Assembly (NCBI RefSeq): GCF_001807485.1
Contig: NZ_KV789171.1
Span: forward strand, 1-64,000
Direction of reading: 5' to 3'
Source: Corynebacterium sp. HMSC08A12
GTDB taxonomy: Bacteria; Actinomycetota; Actinomycetes; Mycobacteriales; Mycobacteriaceae
DNA length: 64,000 nucleotides
In this document: positions 24,618 to 37,530 of the stretch, piece by piece
How positions within the stretch are numbered: the first letter of the stretch is position 1
How the letters are laid out: each line of letters starts with the position of its first letter
The notes under the pieces: model-generated
What the model was told of the DNA's origin: nothing
The model's input: only the letters and a program-made list of their open reading frames with translations
Databases searched by the model: none
Program-made: the position numbers and the translations under genes

Positions 24618-26558
24618 CTAGTGGGAATTGCTCTTGCCGCCACGGTTGCCGCCACCGTTATTCTTGCCACCGGATCCACCGGAGCCATTCTTGCCGCGGG
24701 AGCTATCCGATCCGCCGGACCCGCCGGACCCGCCGGAGTCCTTGCGGCGCCGACGCCTGCGACGATTTCGTTTGTTGCTAGGCCCGGGGATCTTCCCCTT
24801 CTGGCCTCCTGAGCTGTGGCTTCCTCGGCTTTTGCCCTGGTCGTGGCCTTGGGAGTTGCTTGAGTCGCCGGAGTTACCGGAGTTGGAACCGGAACCGCCG
24901 GAACCGGAGCCGCCGGAGTTGGAACCGGAGCCGCCGGAATTGGAGCCGGAACCGGAACCGCCGGGCCCGTTGGAGTTGGAGCCACCGGAGTTGGACCTGC
25001 CGCCCGAGCCGCCGGACCCGCCGCGCGGGCCGGCGAGCCCGCTGGTCCGCGGGCGGGCGTCCGCACCAGGCTTCGCCGGAACGTCCTCCCTCTCGCCGGC
25101 CTGCACATTATCCAGCAGACCCAGGAAGTCCTCGTCCCGGATCAGGGGAATGTTCTTCCGGTCGGCGTGCATCGCCTTGCCCCGCAGCTCGTAGTTTTCG
25201 TTGCACACCACCAGCGAGCTGCGACGATTCAACTTCTCGCTATACGCCAGCCCCGCGGCGACACCCTGGCCGATCAGCACGTCCGGGTCGATCGCCACAT
25301 CCGGGCTGACCACAAACTCCATCCCCTCGACCAGCGGCTCCCCGCGCTTCCACGCCCCGGGGTTTACGTATGGGCGGGGAGAGTTGGCGGCGTCAATACG
25401 AAGGCCACTACGCCGCAGCCCAAATTGATCGGCCGCGAGGTCCTCAGGGTCCAGCACGGTCAGCTCACCGTTGCGCTGCTGCGCGAGGGCGAGGGCGGCG
25501 GTGAGGCGCGCGTCCGCCTCGAGGAGCTCGTCGGGGTCGATGTCTTTTTTATCTAGTGACGCCACCGCGCCCACCTCTGGCAGTGCCGTCGCAGGGGCCA
25601 GCACGGCGGACCGGCTGGCGTTTGCGGGAGCGTTTGCGTTGGTAGCAGTGGTGGTGGAAGCGTCGGCGGCGCGGTTGTAGCTGGAGACGACGGCGCGCAG
25701 GCGGGGGTCAGTGGAGTCGATGGCCTGGCGTCGGGCGGTGGCGAGTGTGTCGATGATGGAGACCGGTGCGGGTGTTGGCTGACGCCGACCACCGCGACCG
25801 CGGCCGCGGCTGCGACGGCCGCGGTTCGCTGAGCGCTGCGACAGTTTGAACTCGTGGGTGATGAAGCCCCACACGTAGTCGGACTCATGCATGATGAGCG
25901 TACGCCCGTCCAACGCCTGGTGGATCAGCTGCGCGCTGGAGTTGAAGCCCAGCGCCTGGGAGAGCTCGTTGACCTGGTAGCCGTGGAGGTGCCAGGGGCC
26001 GGCGTCTTCGCCGGGGTTGAGGTGGCGCGTCAGCGCGCCGATTTCCTGGCCGATGTTAATGGTCGGCAGTTCGTCGGCGTTTGCGAGGTCCGCGGGGGCT
26101 TCCGCGCCGGGGCCGAAGAAAACCACGGAAAGCGCCACCAGCCGGGAGGTTTTCGGGTGAATGCCGGAGGTGGAGATGCTCACGGCTGCGAAAGGGGCCT
26201 CCTCCTTGGAGGGGAGGTCATGCAGAGCGGACTCGAGCTCCGCGCGGGGGCTCGAGTGGTCGTTGTCCTCGCTGGAGTTCCCGCCGGAAGCGCTTGCGCT
26301 CCCGTCGCCGCCGTGGGAATCCGTGGCAGCTTGGAACTCGGGGGTTGCTACCGGCTCGGAGCGCCCCTCGGCACCTGCGGGGGAATGGTTGTGGGCGGGG
26401 GAGGGGGCGTCCGAAGTACTAGCGTCCGAAGAAGTACCGTCCGAAAAAGAAACAGCGAGAGAACCTGCAGGGCGAGTTACCCTGCGGCGCGGGCGCCTTG
26501 GGCGGCGCGCGCCGGTGTGCTCGGGGCCGGGGGCGGCCGAGTGATCGTTCTCGTTCAT
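24618..26558 (-). CDS. DnaQ-like/BRCT protein with degenerate exonuclease site and basic Gly-rich tail
   Basis: This 646-residue protein occupies the place of the coryneform gene annotated as a DNA polymerase III epsilon chain. The exonuclease-like segment F-A-A-V-S-I-S-T-S-G-I-H-P-K-T (near residue 123) lacks the D-x-E metal ligands of a DEDD nuclease, so catalysis is doubtful. A BRCT-like region (G-M-E-F-V-V-S-P-D ... L-V-V-C-N-E-N-Y) spans about 430-500. The last 130 residues are Gly/Ser/Asn repeats with a run of Arg/Lys, suited to binding nucleic acid. The N-terminus is also low-complexity. It is most likely a scaffold or DNA/RNA-binding protein. Confidence 0.75.
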   Translation of the reverse strand: MNENDHSAAPGPEHTGARRPRRPRRRVTRPAGSLAVSFSDGTSSDASTSDAPSPAHNHSPAGAEGRSEPVATPEFQAATDSHGGDGSASASGGNSSEDNDHSSPRAELESALHDLPSKEEAPFAAVSISTSGIHPKTSRLVALSVVFFGPGAEAPADLANADELPTINIGQEIGALTRHLNPGEDAGPWHLHGYQVNELSQALGFNSSAQLIHQALDGRTLIMHESDYVWGFITHEFKLSQRSANRGRRSRGRGRGGRRQPTPAPVSIIDTLATARRQAIDSTDPRLRAVVSSYNRAADASTTTATNANAPANASRSAVLAPATALPEVGAVASLDKKDIDPDELLEADARLTAALALAQQRNGELTVLDPEDLAADQFGLRRSGLRIDAANSPRPYVNPGAWKRGEPLVEGMEFVVSPDVAIDPDVLIGQGVAAGLAYSEKLNRRSSLVVCNENYELRGKAMHADRKNIPLIRDEDFLGLLDNVQAGEREDVPAKPGADARPRTSGLAGPRGGSGGSGGRSNSGGSNSNGPGGSGSGSNSGGSGSNSGGSGSGGSGSNSGNSGDSSNSQGHDQGKSRGSHSSGGQKGKIPGPSNKRNRRRRRRRKDSGGSGGSGGSDSSRGKNGSGGSGGKNNGGGNRGGKSNSH

Positions 26559-26572
26559 GGACTACATACTAC

Positions 26573-26597
26573 CCAGCGGGGAACCGTGCCCCGCTGG
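26573..26597 (-). terminator. GC-rich hairpin between leuA and the dnaQ-like gene
   Basis: A 9-bp perfect stem, CCAGCGGGG/CCCCGCTGG, has a 7-nt loop. It lies 22 bp past the leuA stop. There is no U-tract, so termination may be weak. Confidence 0.6.
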
Positions 26598-26618
26598 CAG
26601 GCTGCGTGGTTCCGGCCC

Positions 26619-28499
<1,881 letters not shown>

Positions 28500-28505
28500 T
28501 TATTC

Positions 28506-28546
28506 CCGACCGGCAATGCCAAATTCCGCGACGGGGTGCCGGTCGG
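28506..28546 (-). promoter_or_regulatory. Attenuator-like hairpin in the leuA leader
   Basis: CCGACCGGCA and TGCCGGTCGG form a perfect 10-bp stem between the leader peptide stop and leuA. Read on the minus strand it is followed by GAATAACAACC rather than a U-run, so it may block ribosome access or need Rho. An alternative pairing partner was not worked out. Confidence 0.6.
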
Positions 28547-28571
28547 TCGTTGAGCTGTAAACTCAAATCTC

Positions 28572-28628
28572 TTAGAACCTTTGAGCCCCGCCGCGTCGCA
28601 GAAGCAGGTTGCGCGCTGGCGTAGTCAT
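28572..28628 (-). CDS. leuL: leuA leader peptide
   Basis: This 18-residue open frame reads M-T-T-P-A-R-N-L-L-L-R-R-G-G-A-Q-R-F. Three Leu codons in a row (CTG CTT CTG) sit at residues 8-10, as in known actinobacterial leuA leaders. Slow translation at low Leu-tRNA would stall the ribosome and change folding of the RNA ahead of leuA. It is too short for routine gene calling. Confidence 0.75.
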   Translation of the reverse strand: MTTPARNLLLRRGGAQRF

Positions 28629-28769
28629 AGCCACCACTATAGCCCGAGTATTAGGTGCGTCACAGGGAGAGCTCCCAAAACTGCCAAAAAACGCACTAAA
28701 TCCCACATTGTGGGAAATCAGTCCCTCAATGTGGGGTGCTTGTTGCGGTTTTTCTTTGTGGTTCTTTCT

Positions 28770-29756
28770 TTATGACGCCGCCGTCTCTGCCTCTGTAGTT
28801 CCAGCGCCCGTTCCCGAGTCCGGGTTCGTGTTGGCGCCCGGCTCCGAGGGGGAGCCTGTGGGAGTGTCTGTGCCCGCGGTTGAACCGGCGCCCTCCGCAG
28901 CGCCTTCATCCTCGTCGATCGACTTGCGGCTCAGAATCACCGTCGAGATCGTCATCACTGCAATGGCGGCCGCCATGTAGGCATACTCCCAGCCGTCAAT
29001 CTGGAACTTCTCGCCCAGTACGATGTAGCCCAGCACGAACGCCACAAGCGGCTCCACCACTGTCATCGCGGGCAAGGAGTTCTTCAGCGGCCCCGCGTTA
29101 AACGAGGCCTGCTGCACCGCCGTGCCGATGGCTGCGAAGGCGATGAGCGTCCACAGCTCCCAGGAAGTCAGCAGCGCGGCCATCTCGGAATCGCGGAAAA
29201 TATCCACCACGGCCTTCGAAAGCACGGCGACATACCCCATGATCGCGCCGGTGATTGATCCCAGCACCAACGCGCGCAGCGCGGCCGCCTGCTCCAGCGC
29301 ATACACAAAGAACGCCAGAAGGATCACCGCGCCGATACTCAGGCAGACCAGCCACACCGCCAGGTCCGGCTCGCGGTGACCGGCGGCGGGTTTGCCGCGC
29401 ACAACGAGGATGGTCACTGCCACCGTCAAAAGCCCTGCCCATGCTGTTTCGGACGCCGATATTCGCCGCCCGTCGTACTTCGCCGACAGTGGCAGTGTGA
29501 ACATCAGGGAGAGTACGAGGATCGGCTGCACCACCAGCAGTGTTCCGAATGCCAGCGCCACAATTTGCAGGAGGTATCCGAACAACGCGCTAGCCACGCC
29601 GACCCACCACATTGGCTGCTTGATGGCGTCCCAGATGGCGCCGCTGCGGTTCTCTCCGGAGGCGACGGCGATGCGGTGGCGCACCACCGTCCCCCAGGCG
29701 ATGGTGAGCGCGGATCCTAGCGCGAAAACAACTGCGAGAGCGTTGTTTTCGAGCAT
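28770..29756 (-). CDS. DMT-superfamily transporter
   Basis: This 328-residue inner-membrane protein has about nine or ten hydrophobic segments and two EamA-like halves. The second half contains V-V-E-P-L-V-A-F-V-L-G, a common EamA signature. The last 50 residues are a soluble Gly/Thr/Glu/Ser tail without a known domain. The substrate is unknown. ATG at 29756 follows GAGGGGG. The stop codon lies inside a copy of the interspersed word: GCGGCGTCATAAAGAAAG supplies A-S-stop. Confidence 0.85.
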   Translation of the reverse strand: MLENNALAVVFALGSALTIAWGTVVRHRIAVASGENRSGAIWDAIKQPMWWVGVASALFGYLLQIVALAFGTLLVVQPILVLSLMFTLPLSAKYDGRRISASETAWAGLLTVAVTILVVRGKPAAGHREPDLAVWLVCLSIGAVILLAFFVYALEQAAALRALVLGSITGAIMGYVAVLSKAVVDIFRDSEMAALLTSWELWTLIAFAAIGTAVQQASFNAGPLKNSLPAMTVVEPLVAFVLGYIVLGEKFQIDGWEYAYMAAAIAVMTISTVILSRKSIDEDEGAAEGAGSTAGTDTPTGSPSEPGANTNPDSGTGAGTTEAETAAS

Positions 29757-30074
29757 CGTGCCCCCTCACCTCTTTGGCGTCTTGTTGGTTCGTCTACTTC
29801 TTGGCTAGTCACACTGTGCCGCGCCGGGTGGGCGCGCTGACCGCTTACGTTGATGCGTCATTTTGTGCGCTTCGTACCCTGGGTACTTTATCGGACGCCG
29901 GAGGCTGCACCGGGTATTAGTCCGCGACGCGCGTGTTACGTATGTGACGCATGTGGTTTGCTGAAGAGGTGGCGTCATAAAGTAAAAAAGAGTTACGCGA
30001 ACCCTAGCCCCAGGGAAACAGACAAAGTAGTCTAAAGTTTGATTAAGACTAGACCCGGAAGGTGGCAACAACCA
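29757..30074. other. Divergent region upstream of lysC
   Basis: This 318-bp region between the DMT transporter gene and lysC has no gene. It carries the strong word copy GGTGGCGTCATAAAGTAAA at 29969-29987. The AT-rich tract tagtctaaagtttgattaagactag just before lysC may hold the -10 box. GGAAGG at 30057-30062 is the lysC ribosome-binding site. Confidence 0.55.
29969..29990 (+). repeat. Copy of the GGCGTCA word upstream of lysC
   Basis: GGTGGCGTCATAAAGTAAAA is intergenic, so coding constraint cannot explain its conservation. Confidence 0.8.
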
Positions 30075-32437
<2,363 letters not shown>

Positions 32438-32554
32438 CCGCACCCTGCTGCACCGCGCCCGAGCCAAACGGCGGTCGCGGTGTCTAGCGCTGCGCCGCGG
32501 TACGCCAGCGCCCCGTGCGACCGACCGGGTCGCCGGGCCTTTACGCCCCCGCCG

Positions 32555-33829
32555 CTAGGCCTCGCTACCGCAGCACCCCGGCGCACACGGCTTGCCGTTG
32601 AACGTGCGGCCGAAGTCCGGAACCGTCGCCAGCTCGCCGACCACCTTCGCCGCCAAATCGCGCGCGGCCTGCTGATCTTCAGAGAGGTCGGCGCTGGGGG
32701 CGTCAGCACCAACAACAAGGTCAACCACCATCTCTGCGAAACCGGCGGTCAAACCCGGGGTAGCAACGCGCATGAAGGGGATGCCCGCCTTTGCGGCGGC
32801 ATCGCGGGCCTCAGTATCCAGATCCCACTTGACCTCCATGTGGTCGGTGATGAAGCCAACCGGGCACAGCACAATTGCGCGCTTGTTGCCGGCCTCCGCG
32901 CGCGCCTCGATGTGGTCGCACACGTCCGGCTCCAGCCACGGCACATGCGGCGAACCAGAGCGCGACTGCCACACCAGCTCGACGTCCAGGTCGGTGCCGG
33001 TACCCACATCCACACCCACAGTCTCACCCGTGTGTGCAGGCCCATCCCCGCGGCCGCCGACGTTCTCGTGGCGGGCCAGCCGGCCAGTCCAGCCGTAATC
33101 CGCACCACTACCAGGGTTGTTAGCGAAGCTGCTGGCCTGCTGGATCAAACGCGAGGCATCAAGCACCTGCTGGGAGTACAGATTCCCGCCGAACTTGTGC
33201 GGGCCCGCCGCCTTATCCGCCACCGTCGGCACCGAGTGCGCGGTGAAAACCAGGTCGGCCTGCGCGGCGGTCTCCTCGCCGTGCTCGGCACGCAGCTGCT
33301 CGCGCGCCGCATCCACGGCCTGGGCAAACTCCGCGATGAACGTCGGGTGGCGGTGAAACTGCGGCAGGCGCTCCACCTTCGGCGCCTCCAGGCCAGCCTC
33401 CTCGCACGCGACGATGGCGCGGCGCAGATCCTCCTGATACTGCGAGCAGCCTGAGTAGCCGCCCCAGGCGCTGGTGGCGAAGACGTATACGTGGCGGATG
33501 CCATCGCGGGACATCTGCTGCAGTGCGTCCTCCACATAGGGCTCCCAGTTGCGGTTGCCGAAGTACACGGGCAGGTCGATGTCGCGCCGGGTCAGCTCAG
33601 CTTCGATGTTGCGGATCAGCTGCTTATTCTGGTCGTTGATGGGGGAGCGGCCGCCGAGTGCAAAATAGTGCTCGCCGACCTTCTCCAAACGCTCGCGGGG
33701 GATGCCGCGGCCGCGCGTGACGTTCTCCAGGAAAGGCACCACGTCCTCGGCCTTCTCCGGGCCGCCGAAAGACAGCAGCAGGAGGGCGGAATTGGGGGCG
33801 ATAGCGGGGGTTTTAGCGCTCGTGCTCAT
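32555..33829 (-). CDS. hemH: Coproporphyrin III ferrochelatase
   Basis: It inserts iron into coproporphyrin III in the actinobacterial heme route (also called cpfC). The 424-residue protein shows L-L-L-L-S-F-G-G-P at the start, G-G-R-S-P-I-N, the catalytic F-T-A-H-S-V-P near residue 203, and a late conserved Glu segment. Cys in Y-S-G-C-S-Q near 124 and a C-terminal C-A-P-G-C-C match the [2Fe-2S] ligands known from mycobacterial enzymes. A region of about 50 residues near 228-280 (Gly/Asp/Val-rich) is longer than usual. ATG 33829 was preferred to upstream codons that lack conserved sequence. Confidence 0.92.
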   Translation of the reverse strand: MSTSAKTPAIAPNSALLLLSFGGPEKAEDVVPFLENVTRGRGIPRERLEKVGEHYFALGGRSPINDQNKQLIRNIEAELTRRDIDLPVYFGNRNWEPYVEDALQQMSRDGIRHVYVFATSAWGGYSGCSQYQEDLRRAIVACEEAGLEAPKVERLPQFHRHPTFIAEFAQAVDAAREQLRAEHGEETAAQADLVFTAHSVPTVADKAAGPHKFGGNLYSQQVLDASRLIQQASSFANNPGSGADYGWTGRLARHENVGGRGDGPAHTGETVGVDVGTGTDLDVELVWQSRSGSPHVPWLEPDVCDHIEARAEAGNKRAIVLCPVGFITDHMEVKWDLDTEARDAAAKAGIPFMRVATPGLTAGFAEMVVDLVVGADAPSADLSEDQQAARDLAAKVVGELATVPDFGRTFNGKPCAPGCCGSEA

Positions 33830-33896
33830 ATTCACCAGCCTAGCCCGTCGGCCCTGTTGTTCCTTAAACGCGCCGTCGCACGTGGCTGCACCCGGG

Positions 33897-34526
33897 TTAG
33901 GCCACCCCGAAGCGGCGCTTGTTCTTTGTTGTCTTTTCTTTCTTTGTGACGCCACCCTGTCCCTCGCCAGCCATCTCAACCAAGTCGGCGCGGGCGCGGG
34001 CAACGCGGGAACGGATCGTGCCCACGCGGACGTTAGCGATCTTCGCGGCCTCGGCGTAGGTGTAGCCCAGAACCTGCGTGAGGATCAGAGCCTCGCGGCG
34101 TTCCGCCTCCAGCTGGTCGATGAGGGCGCGAGTGTCCACCCACTCGGCCCAGCTTTGCCCGCCAGTGGTTTCGGCGGCGGGGGTGGCGCTGGTGGCGTCC
34201 TCAATCTCCGTGGCGGAACTGCGGGGGCGGGCCATATCGTGGCGCACGCTATCGACCCACACGCGGCGGGCGAGGGAGAGAATCCAGGTGCGGGCCGTGG
34301 AGCGGGCGGCGAAGCGCGGCAGGGCGCTCAATACGCGCAGGTAGGTCTCCTGGGTGAGGTCGTCCGCGCGGTCGGTATCGGCCAGGTGAGCCAGCAGGCG
34401 CCACACGTCGTCGTGCGTGGCGGAAATGAATTCTGTCAACGCCTGGCGGTCGCCACTGGCGGCGCGCAGGGCAAGGTCGGTCACGGCGGCATCGTGCGCC
34501 TGACTGCTGGTTGCCTGGCTGGTCAT
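33897..34526 (-). CDS. sigC: ECF RNA polymerase sigma factor
   Basis: This 209-residue group-4 sigma factor has sigma-2 (D-D-L-T-Q-E-T-Y-L-R-V-L, about residues 54-65) and sigma-4 (E-R-R-E-A-L-I-L-T-Q-V-L-G-Y-T-Y-A-E-A-A). Its place beside katA is that of coryneform SigC, which is linked to respiration and oxidative stress. No anti-sigma gene is adjacent. The C-terminal tail G-G-V-T-K-K-E-K-T-T-K-N-K-R-R is encoded by the interspersed word (33947-33953) and is not conserved in other sigma factors. The start at ATG 34526 lacks a Shine-Dalgarno, so the mRNA may be leaderless. Confidence 0.88.
   Translation of the reverse strand: MTSQATSSQAHDAAVTDLALRAASGDRQALTEFISATHDDVWRLLAHLADTDRADDLTQETYLRVLSALPRFAARSTARTWILSLARRVWVDSVRHDMARPRSSATEIEDATSATPAAETTGGQSWAEWVDTRALIDQLEAERREALILTQVLGYTYAEAAKIANVRVGTIRSRVARARADLVEMAGEGQGGVTKKEKTTKNKRRFGVA
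33935..33955 (-). repeat. Copy of the GGCGTCA word at the 3' end of sigC
   Basis: On the minus strand it reads GGTGGCGTCACAAAGAAAG followed by AAAAGACAAC, one of the longest matches. It encodes G-V-T-K-K. Confidence 0.85.
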
Positions 34527-34607
34527 GGACAAAGCCTAACACGCGGGTGTGGAGATTCTGGCAAGGTGGAATGCATAGCCAAAGCTATTAGGTATCTGGA
34601 GGTACCC

Positions 34608-36239
34608 ATGACTGCTACGAATAATGACGGCACCAATAACGACCCAATCACCACGGCCAAGGACGTCGCCTCCCGCGGCGTGTGCCCCTACTCCGGGGCG
34701 TCGACGAACGTGAACGGTTCCCCGGTCAGCACCGAGGAGCACTCCGCGACCGTGGGCCAGCAGGGTCCGCTGCTGCTTTCCGATGTGCACCTGGTGGAAA
34801 AGCACGCGCACTTCAACCGCGAGCGCATCCCGGAGCGCAACGTGCACGCCAAGGGCTCTGGCGCCTTCGGCGAGCTGACCATCACCGAGGACGTCTCCAA
34901 GTACACCAAGGCGGATCTGTTCCAGCCGGGGCGCGTGACCCCGATGCTGGCCCGCTTCTCCACCGTCGCGGGCGAGCAGGGCTTCCCCGATGCGGTGCGC
35001 GACGTGCGCGGATTCTCGCTGAAGTTTTACACCCAGCAGGGCAACTACGACATCGTGGGTAATAACACCCCGGTGTTCTTCCTGCGCGATGGCATTAAGT
35101 TCCCCGACTTCATCCGCTCCCAGAAGCGCCTGGCGGATTCCGGCCTGCGCTCCGCGGACATGCAGTGGGATTTCTGGACCCGCTCCCCGGAGACCGCACA
35201 CCAGGTGACCTACCTGATGGGCGACCGCGGCATCCCGACGGACTTCCGCCACATGGACGGCTTCGGCTCCCACACCTACCAGTGGATCAACGCCGCCGGC
35301 GAGCGTTTCTGGGTGAAGTACCACTTCAAAACCCGCCAGGGCTGGGATTTCTACACCGACGACGAGGCCGCCAAGGTCATCGCTTCGGGCAACTTCGATT
35401 CCTCCCGTCAGGATCTTTATGACGCCATCGAGCGCGGCGATTACCCGACGTGGGATGTGAAGGTGCAGATCATGCCTGTCGCCGAGGCGCAGGACTACCG
35501 CTGGAATCCGTTTGACCTGACGAAGACCTGGTCGCAGAAGGATTACCCGCTGATTCCGGTCGGCCACTTCACGCTGAACGAGAACCCGCAGAACTTCTTC
35601 GCTCAGATTGAACAGGCCGCCTTCGCACCATCGAACCTGGTGCCGGGCATTGGGCTGTCTCCGGACAAGATGCTGTTGGCTCGTGCCTTCGCCTACGCCG
35701 ATACGCAGCGTTACCGCCTGGGCGTGAATTTCCACCAGCTGCCTTCCAACCGTTCCGTCGTGGCGGAGAAAAACTACTACACCGCCAAGGACGGCGCGGG
35801 TAACCAGGAGTTCCCGCCGGCCGGCACCCCGGTGTACTCCCCGAATCGCTTCGAGCGCGGCGAGGGCACAAACGACGTCAACGACGGCTCCGGTGCCGTC
35901 GAGCAGGGCGTGGCCGCCGGTGAGTCCCAGTACGGCTTCGGCCGTGGCCAGGAATCCGCCGTGACCGCCGCTGAGGAGCTGGGTCTGTTCGACGATCTGC
36001 ACGGCACCGACCTGACCCGTGGAGCTTATGTCCGCCACCCGGAGGACGACGACTTCATCCAGGCGGGGCAGCTGGTGCGCGAGGTTCTGGATGACGCCGC
36101 CCGGGAGCGCCTGGCAAACAACATCGCAGGCGCGATGGACGGTGTGTCTGACCAGGTGGCTGAGCAGTGCTGGACCTACTGGGGCAAGGTCGACGAGAAC
36201 CTGCGCGACCGGGTGAAGGAAATCTTCACCGGCAAGTAG
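34608..36239 (+). CDS. katA: Monofunctional heme catalase
   Basis: It breaks down hydrogen peroxide in the cytosol. The 543-residue protein has the distal-side R-I-P-E-R-N-V-H-A-K-G (His near residue 77), the N-T-P-V-F-F segment, and the proximal heme ligand in Y-A-D-T-Q-R-Y-R-L-G (Tyr near 364). ATG at 34608 follows GGAGGT at 5 nt. It is divergent from sigC across 81 bp, and a hairpin terminator follows. A copy of the TGACGCC word (35420-35426) lies inside the coding sequence. Confidence 0.96.
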   Translation: MTATNNDGTNNDPITTAKDVASRGVCPYSGASTNVNGSPVSTEEHSATVGQQGPLLLSDVHLVEKHAHFNRERIPERNVHAKGSGAFGELTITEDVSKYTKADLFQPGRVTPMLARFSTVAGEQGFPDAVRDVRGFSLKFYTQQGNYDIVGNNTPVFFLRDGIKFPDFIRSQKRLADSGLRSADMQWDFWTRSPETAHQVTYLMGDRGIPTDFRHMDGFGSHTYQWINAAGERFWVKYHFKTRQGWDFYTDDEAAKVIASGNFDSSRQDLYDAIERGDYPTWDVKVQIMPVAEAQDYRWNPFDLTKTWSQKDYPLIPVGHFTLNENPQNFFAQIEQAAFAPSNLVPGIGLSPDKMLLARAFAYADTQRYRLGVNFHQLPSNRSVVAEKNYYTAKDGAGNQEFPPAGTPVYSPNRFERGEGTNDVNDGSGAVEQGVAAGESQYGFGRGQESAVTAAEELGLFDDLHGTDLTRGAYVRHPEDDDFIQAGQLVREVLDDAARERLANNIAGAMDGVSDQVAEQCWTYWGKVDENLRDRVKEIFTGK

Positions 36240-36256
36240 CCGCCACTGGCCGCAGC

Positions 36257-36291
36257 GCGGCGCCCACCGGTTCGCGTAGGCTGGGCGCCGC
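36257..36291 (+). terminator. Terminator hairpin after katA
   Basis: A perfect 10-bp stem, GCGGCGCCCA/TGGGCGCCGC, has a 15-nt loop 17 bp past the katA stop. There is no T-tract. Confidence 0.65.
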
Positions 36292-36353
36292 AACGAATCA
36301 AACAGCAACTAACGACGACCAACGACAGTTTTGGCGAAAGGATTGGTTCACTC

Positions 36354-36779
36354 ATGAGCGACGCACTGTACACAGCAAAGGCACTTTCTACCGGTGGCGG
36401 CCGCGATGGCCACGTCGCCACCGACGACCGCCAGATCGACCTGGACGTTCGCCCGCCGAAGGCAATGGGAGGCTCCGGCGAGGGCACGAACCCGGAGCAG
36501 CTGGTCTCTGCAGGCTGGGCCGCCTGCTTCAACGGCGCCCTGCAGAAGACCATCAAGGAGGCTGGCGTGGACATGAGCCAGTCCCCGGAGGTCGCCGTCG
36601 AGACCACCCTGAACAAGGTTCCGGAGGGCTTCCGCCTGTCCGCGAAGATCACCGCCACCGTCTTCGGCGTGGATCAGGCCAAGGCCGACGAGCTGGTCGC
36701 AGACGCCCACGCATTCTGCCCCTATTCCAAGGCAATGCGCGGCGAGATCGACGTTGAGGCCGTCGCCGTCGTCGGCTAG
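36354..36779 (+). CDS. ohr: Ohr/OsmC-family organic hydroperoxide reductase
   Basis: This 141-residue thiol peroxidase acts on organic peroxides. Its two reactive Cys are in W-A-A-C-F-N-G-A-L (near residue 60) and H-A-F-C-P-Y-S-K-A (near 124), the Ohr arrangement. GAAAGG lies upstream of ATG 36354. It follows katA on the same strand but after a terminator, so it probably has its own promoter. No OhrR regulator is visible nearby. A strong terminator follows. Confidence 0.93.
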   Translation: MSDALYTAKALSTGGGRDGHVATDDRQIDLDVRPPKAMGGSGEGTNPEQLVSAGWAACFNGALQKTIKEAGVDMSQSPEVAVETTLNKVPEGFRLSAKITATVFGVDQAKADELVADAHAFCPYSKAMRGEIDVEAVAVVG

Positions 36780-36796
36780 TTCCGCTGCTAAAGCAG

Positions 36797-36840
36797 AAAC
36801 GAGTCCGCTCCCACCAAGGAAGTGGGGGCGGACTCGTTTT
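36797..36840 (+). terminator. Rho-independent terminator between ohr and mnhG
   Basis: AAACGAGTCCGC pairs with GCGGACTCGTTT, with an inner CCCAC/GTGGG extension, and TTTTC follows. The symmetric A/T flanks suit termination from both sides: ohr from the left and the mnh operon from the right. Confidence 0.88.
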
Positions 36841-36849
36841 CTATTGGCG

Positions 36850-37251
36850 CTACTTGGGCTCTTTCGCCTTCTGACCACCGGACAGCGGCACAGTGTGATC
36901 CCAGTGCGTCGCATGCAGCGCGCGGCCCATCACGTATGAACCGACGGCGCCGATCACCAGCAGCGCAGTGATGGCGACGATTGCGCGGATCAACTCGCCC
37001 AGAACAAACCCTTCCGTCGACCAGGAGTAAACCAGGTTGGCGCTGATCAGCAGGGGAAGCCCCACGCCGACAGCTGGACCGACCATGTTGACCTGACTGA
37101 TGGCGTCCGGAGCAAGGTACATCGCGCGGGCAGAAACAAAGATGAAGATCGCCCCGAGAATGGCGAGCACACCCGCGGTAATCGCGCCGAGCCAACCCGG
37201 CTCGCTGAACTCGACCATTTCGCCGGCGGCGGCGAGAATTGTTGTGGACAT
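36850..37251 (-). CDS. mnhG: Na+/H+ antiporter subunit G
   Basis: This is a small subunit (133 residues) of the multi-subunit Mrp/Mnh cation-proton antiporter, with three TM helices. The middle segment V-N-M-V-G-P-A-V-G-V is the MnhG signature region. It is the last gene of the operon mnhA-C-D-E-F-G, which reads right to left, and the mnhF stop directly abuts its start. The terminator at 36797-36840 ends the operon. Confidence 0.9.
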   Translation of the reverse strand: MSTTILAAAGEMVEFSEPGWLGAITAGVLAILGAIFIFVSARAMYLAPDAISQVNMVGPAVGVGLPLLISANLVYSWSTEGFVLGELIRAIVAITALLVIGAVGSYVMGRALHATHWDHTVPLSGGQKAKEPK

Positions 37252-37530
37252 TTAGCGCCTCCCTCGAGAAATGATGCGGGCATAAGCGATCGTCGACAGC
37301 GCGCCGAACAGGCCGGCGAACAGTGCGACCTCATAGGTGATCGCCGTGCGGTGGAAGATCGAATAACACAAAAACAGGCCGGCCATCGCCATAAACACCA
37401 TGTCGGAAAGGACGGCGCGGCGGGCGTCATTATGCGTAGAAACAGCGCGCCACAGCACCGTAAACAGCGCGACAACAACAATGGCGGCGGCGATGCCCAC
37501 CAGGATATTTAGTAGGTCCCTGGGCTCCAT
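37252..37530 (-). CDS. mnhF: Na+/H+ antiporter subunit F
   Basis: This 92-residue subunit has three TM helices and the conserved R-R-A-V-L-S-D-M-V-F segment, in which Asp lies at the membrane. It abuts mnhE and mnhG with no spacer, which implies translational coupling. Confidence 0.92.
   Translation of the reverse strand: MEPRDLLNILVGIAAAIVVVALFTVLWRAVSTHNDARRAVLSDMVFMAMAGLFLCYSIFHRTAITYEVALFAGLFGALSTIAYARIISRGRR

Noticed and set aside
34536..36308. A 590-codon open frame on the minus strand
   Set aside because: It is antisense to katA, whose catalase motifs and ribosome site are clear.
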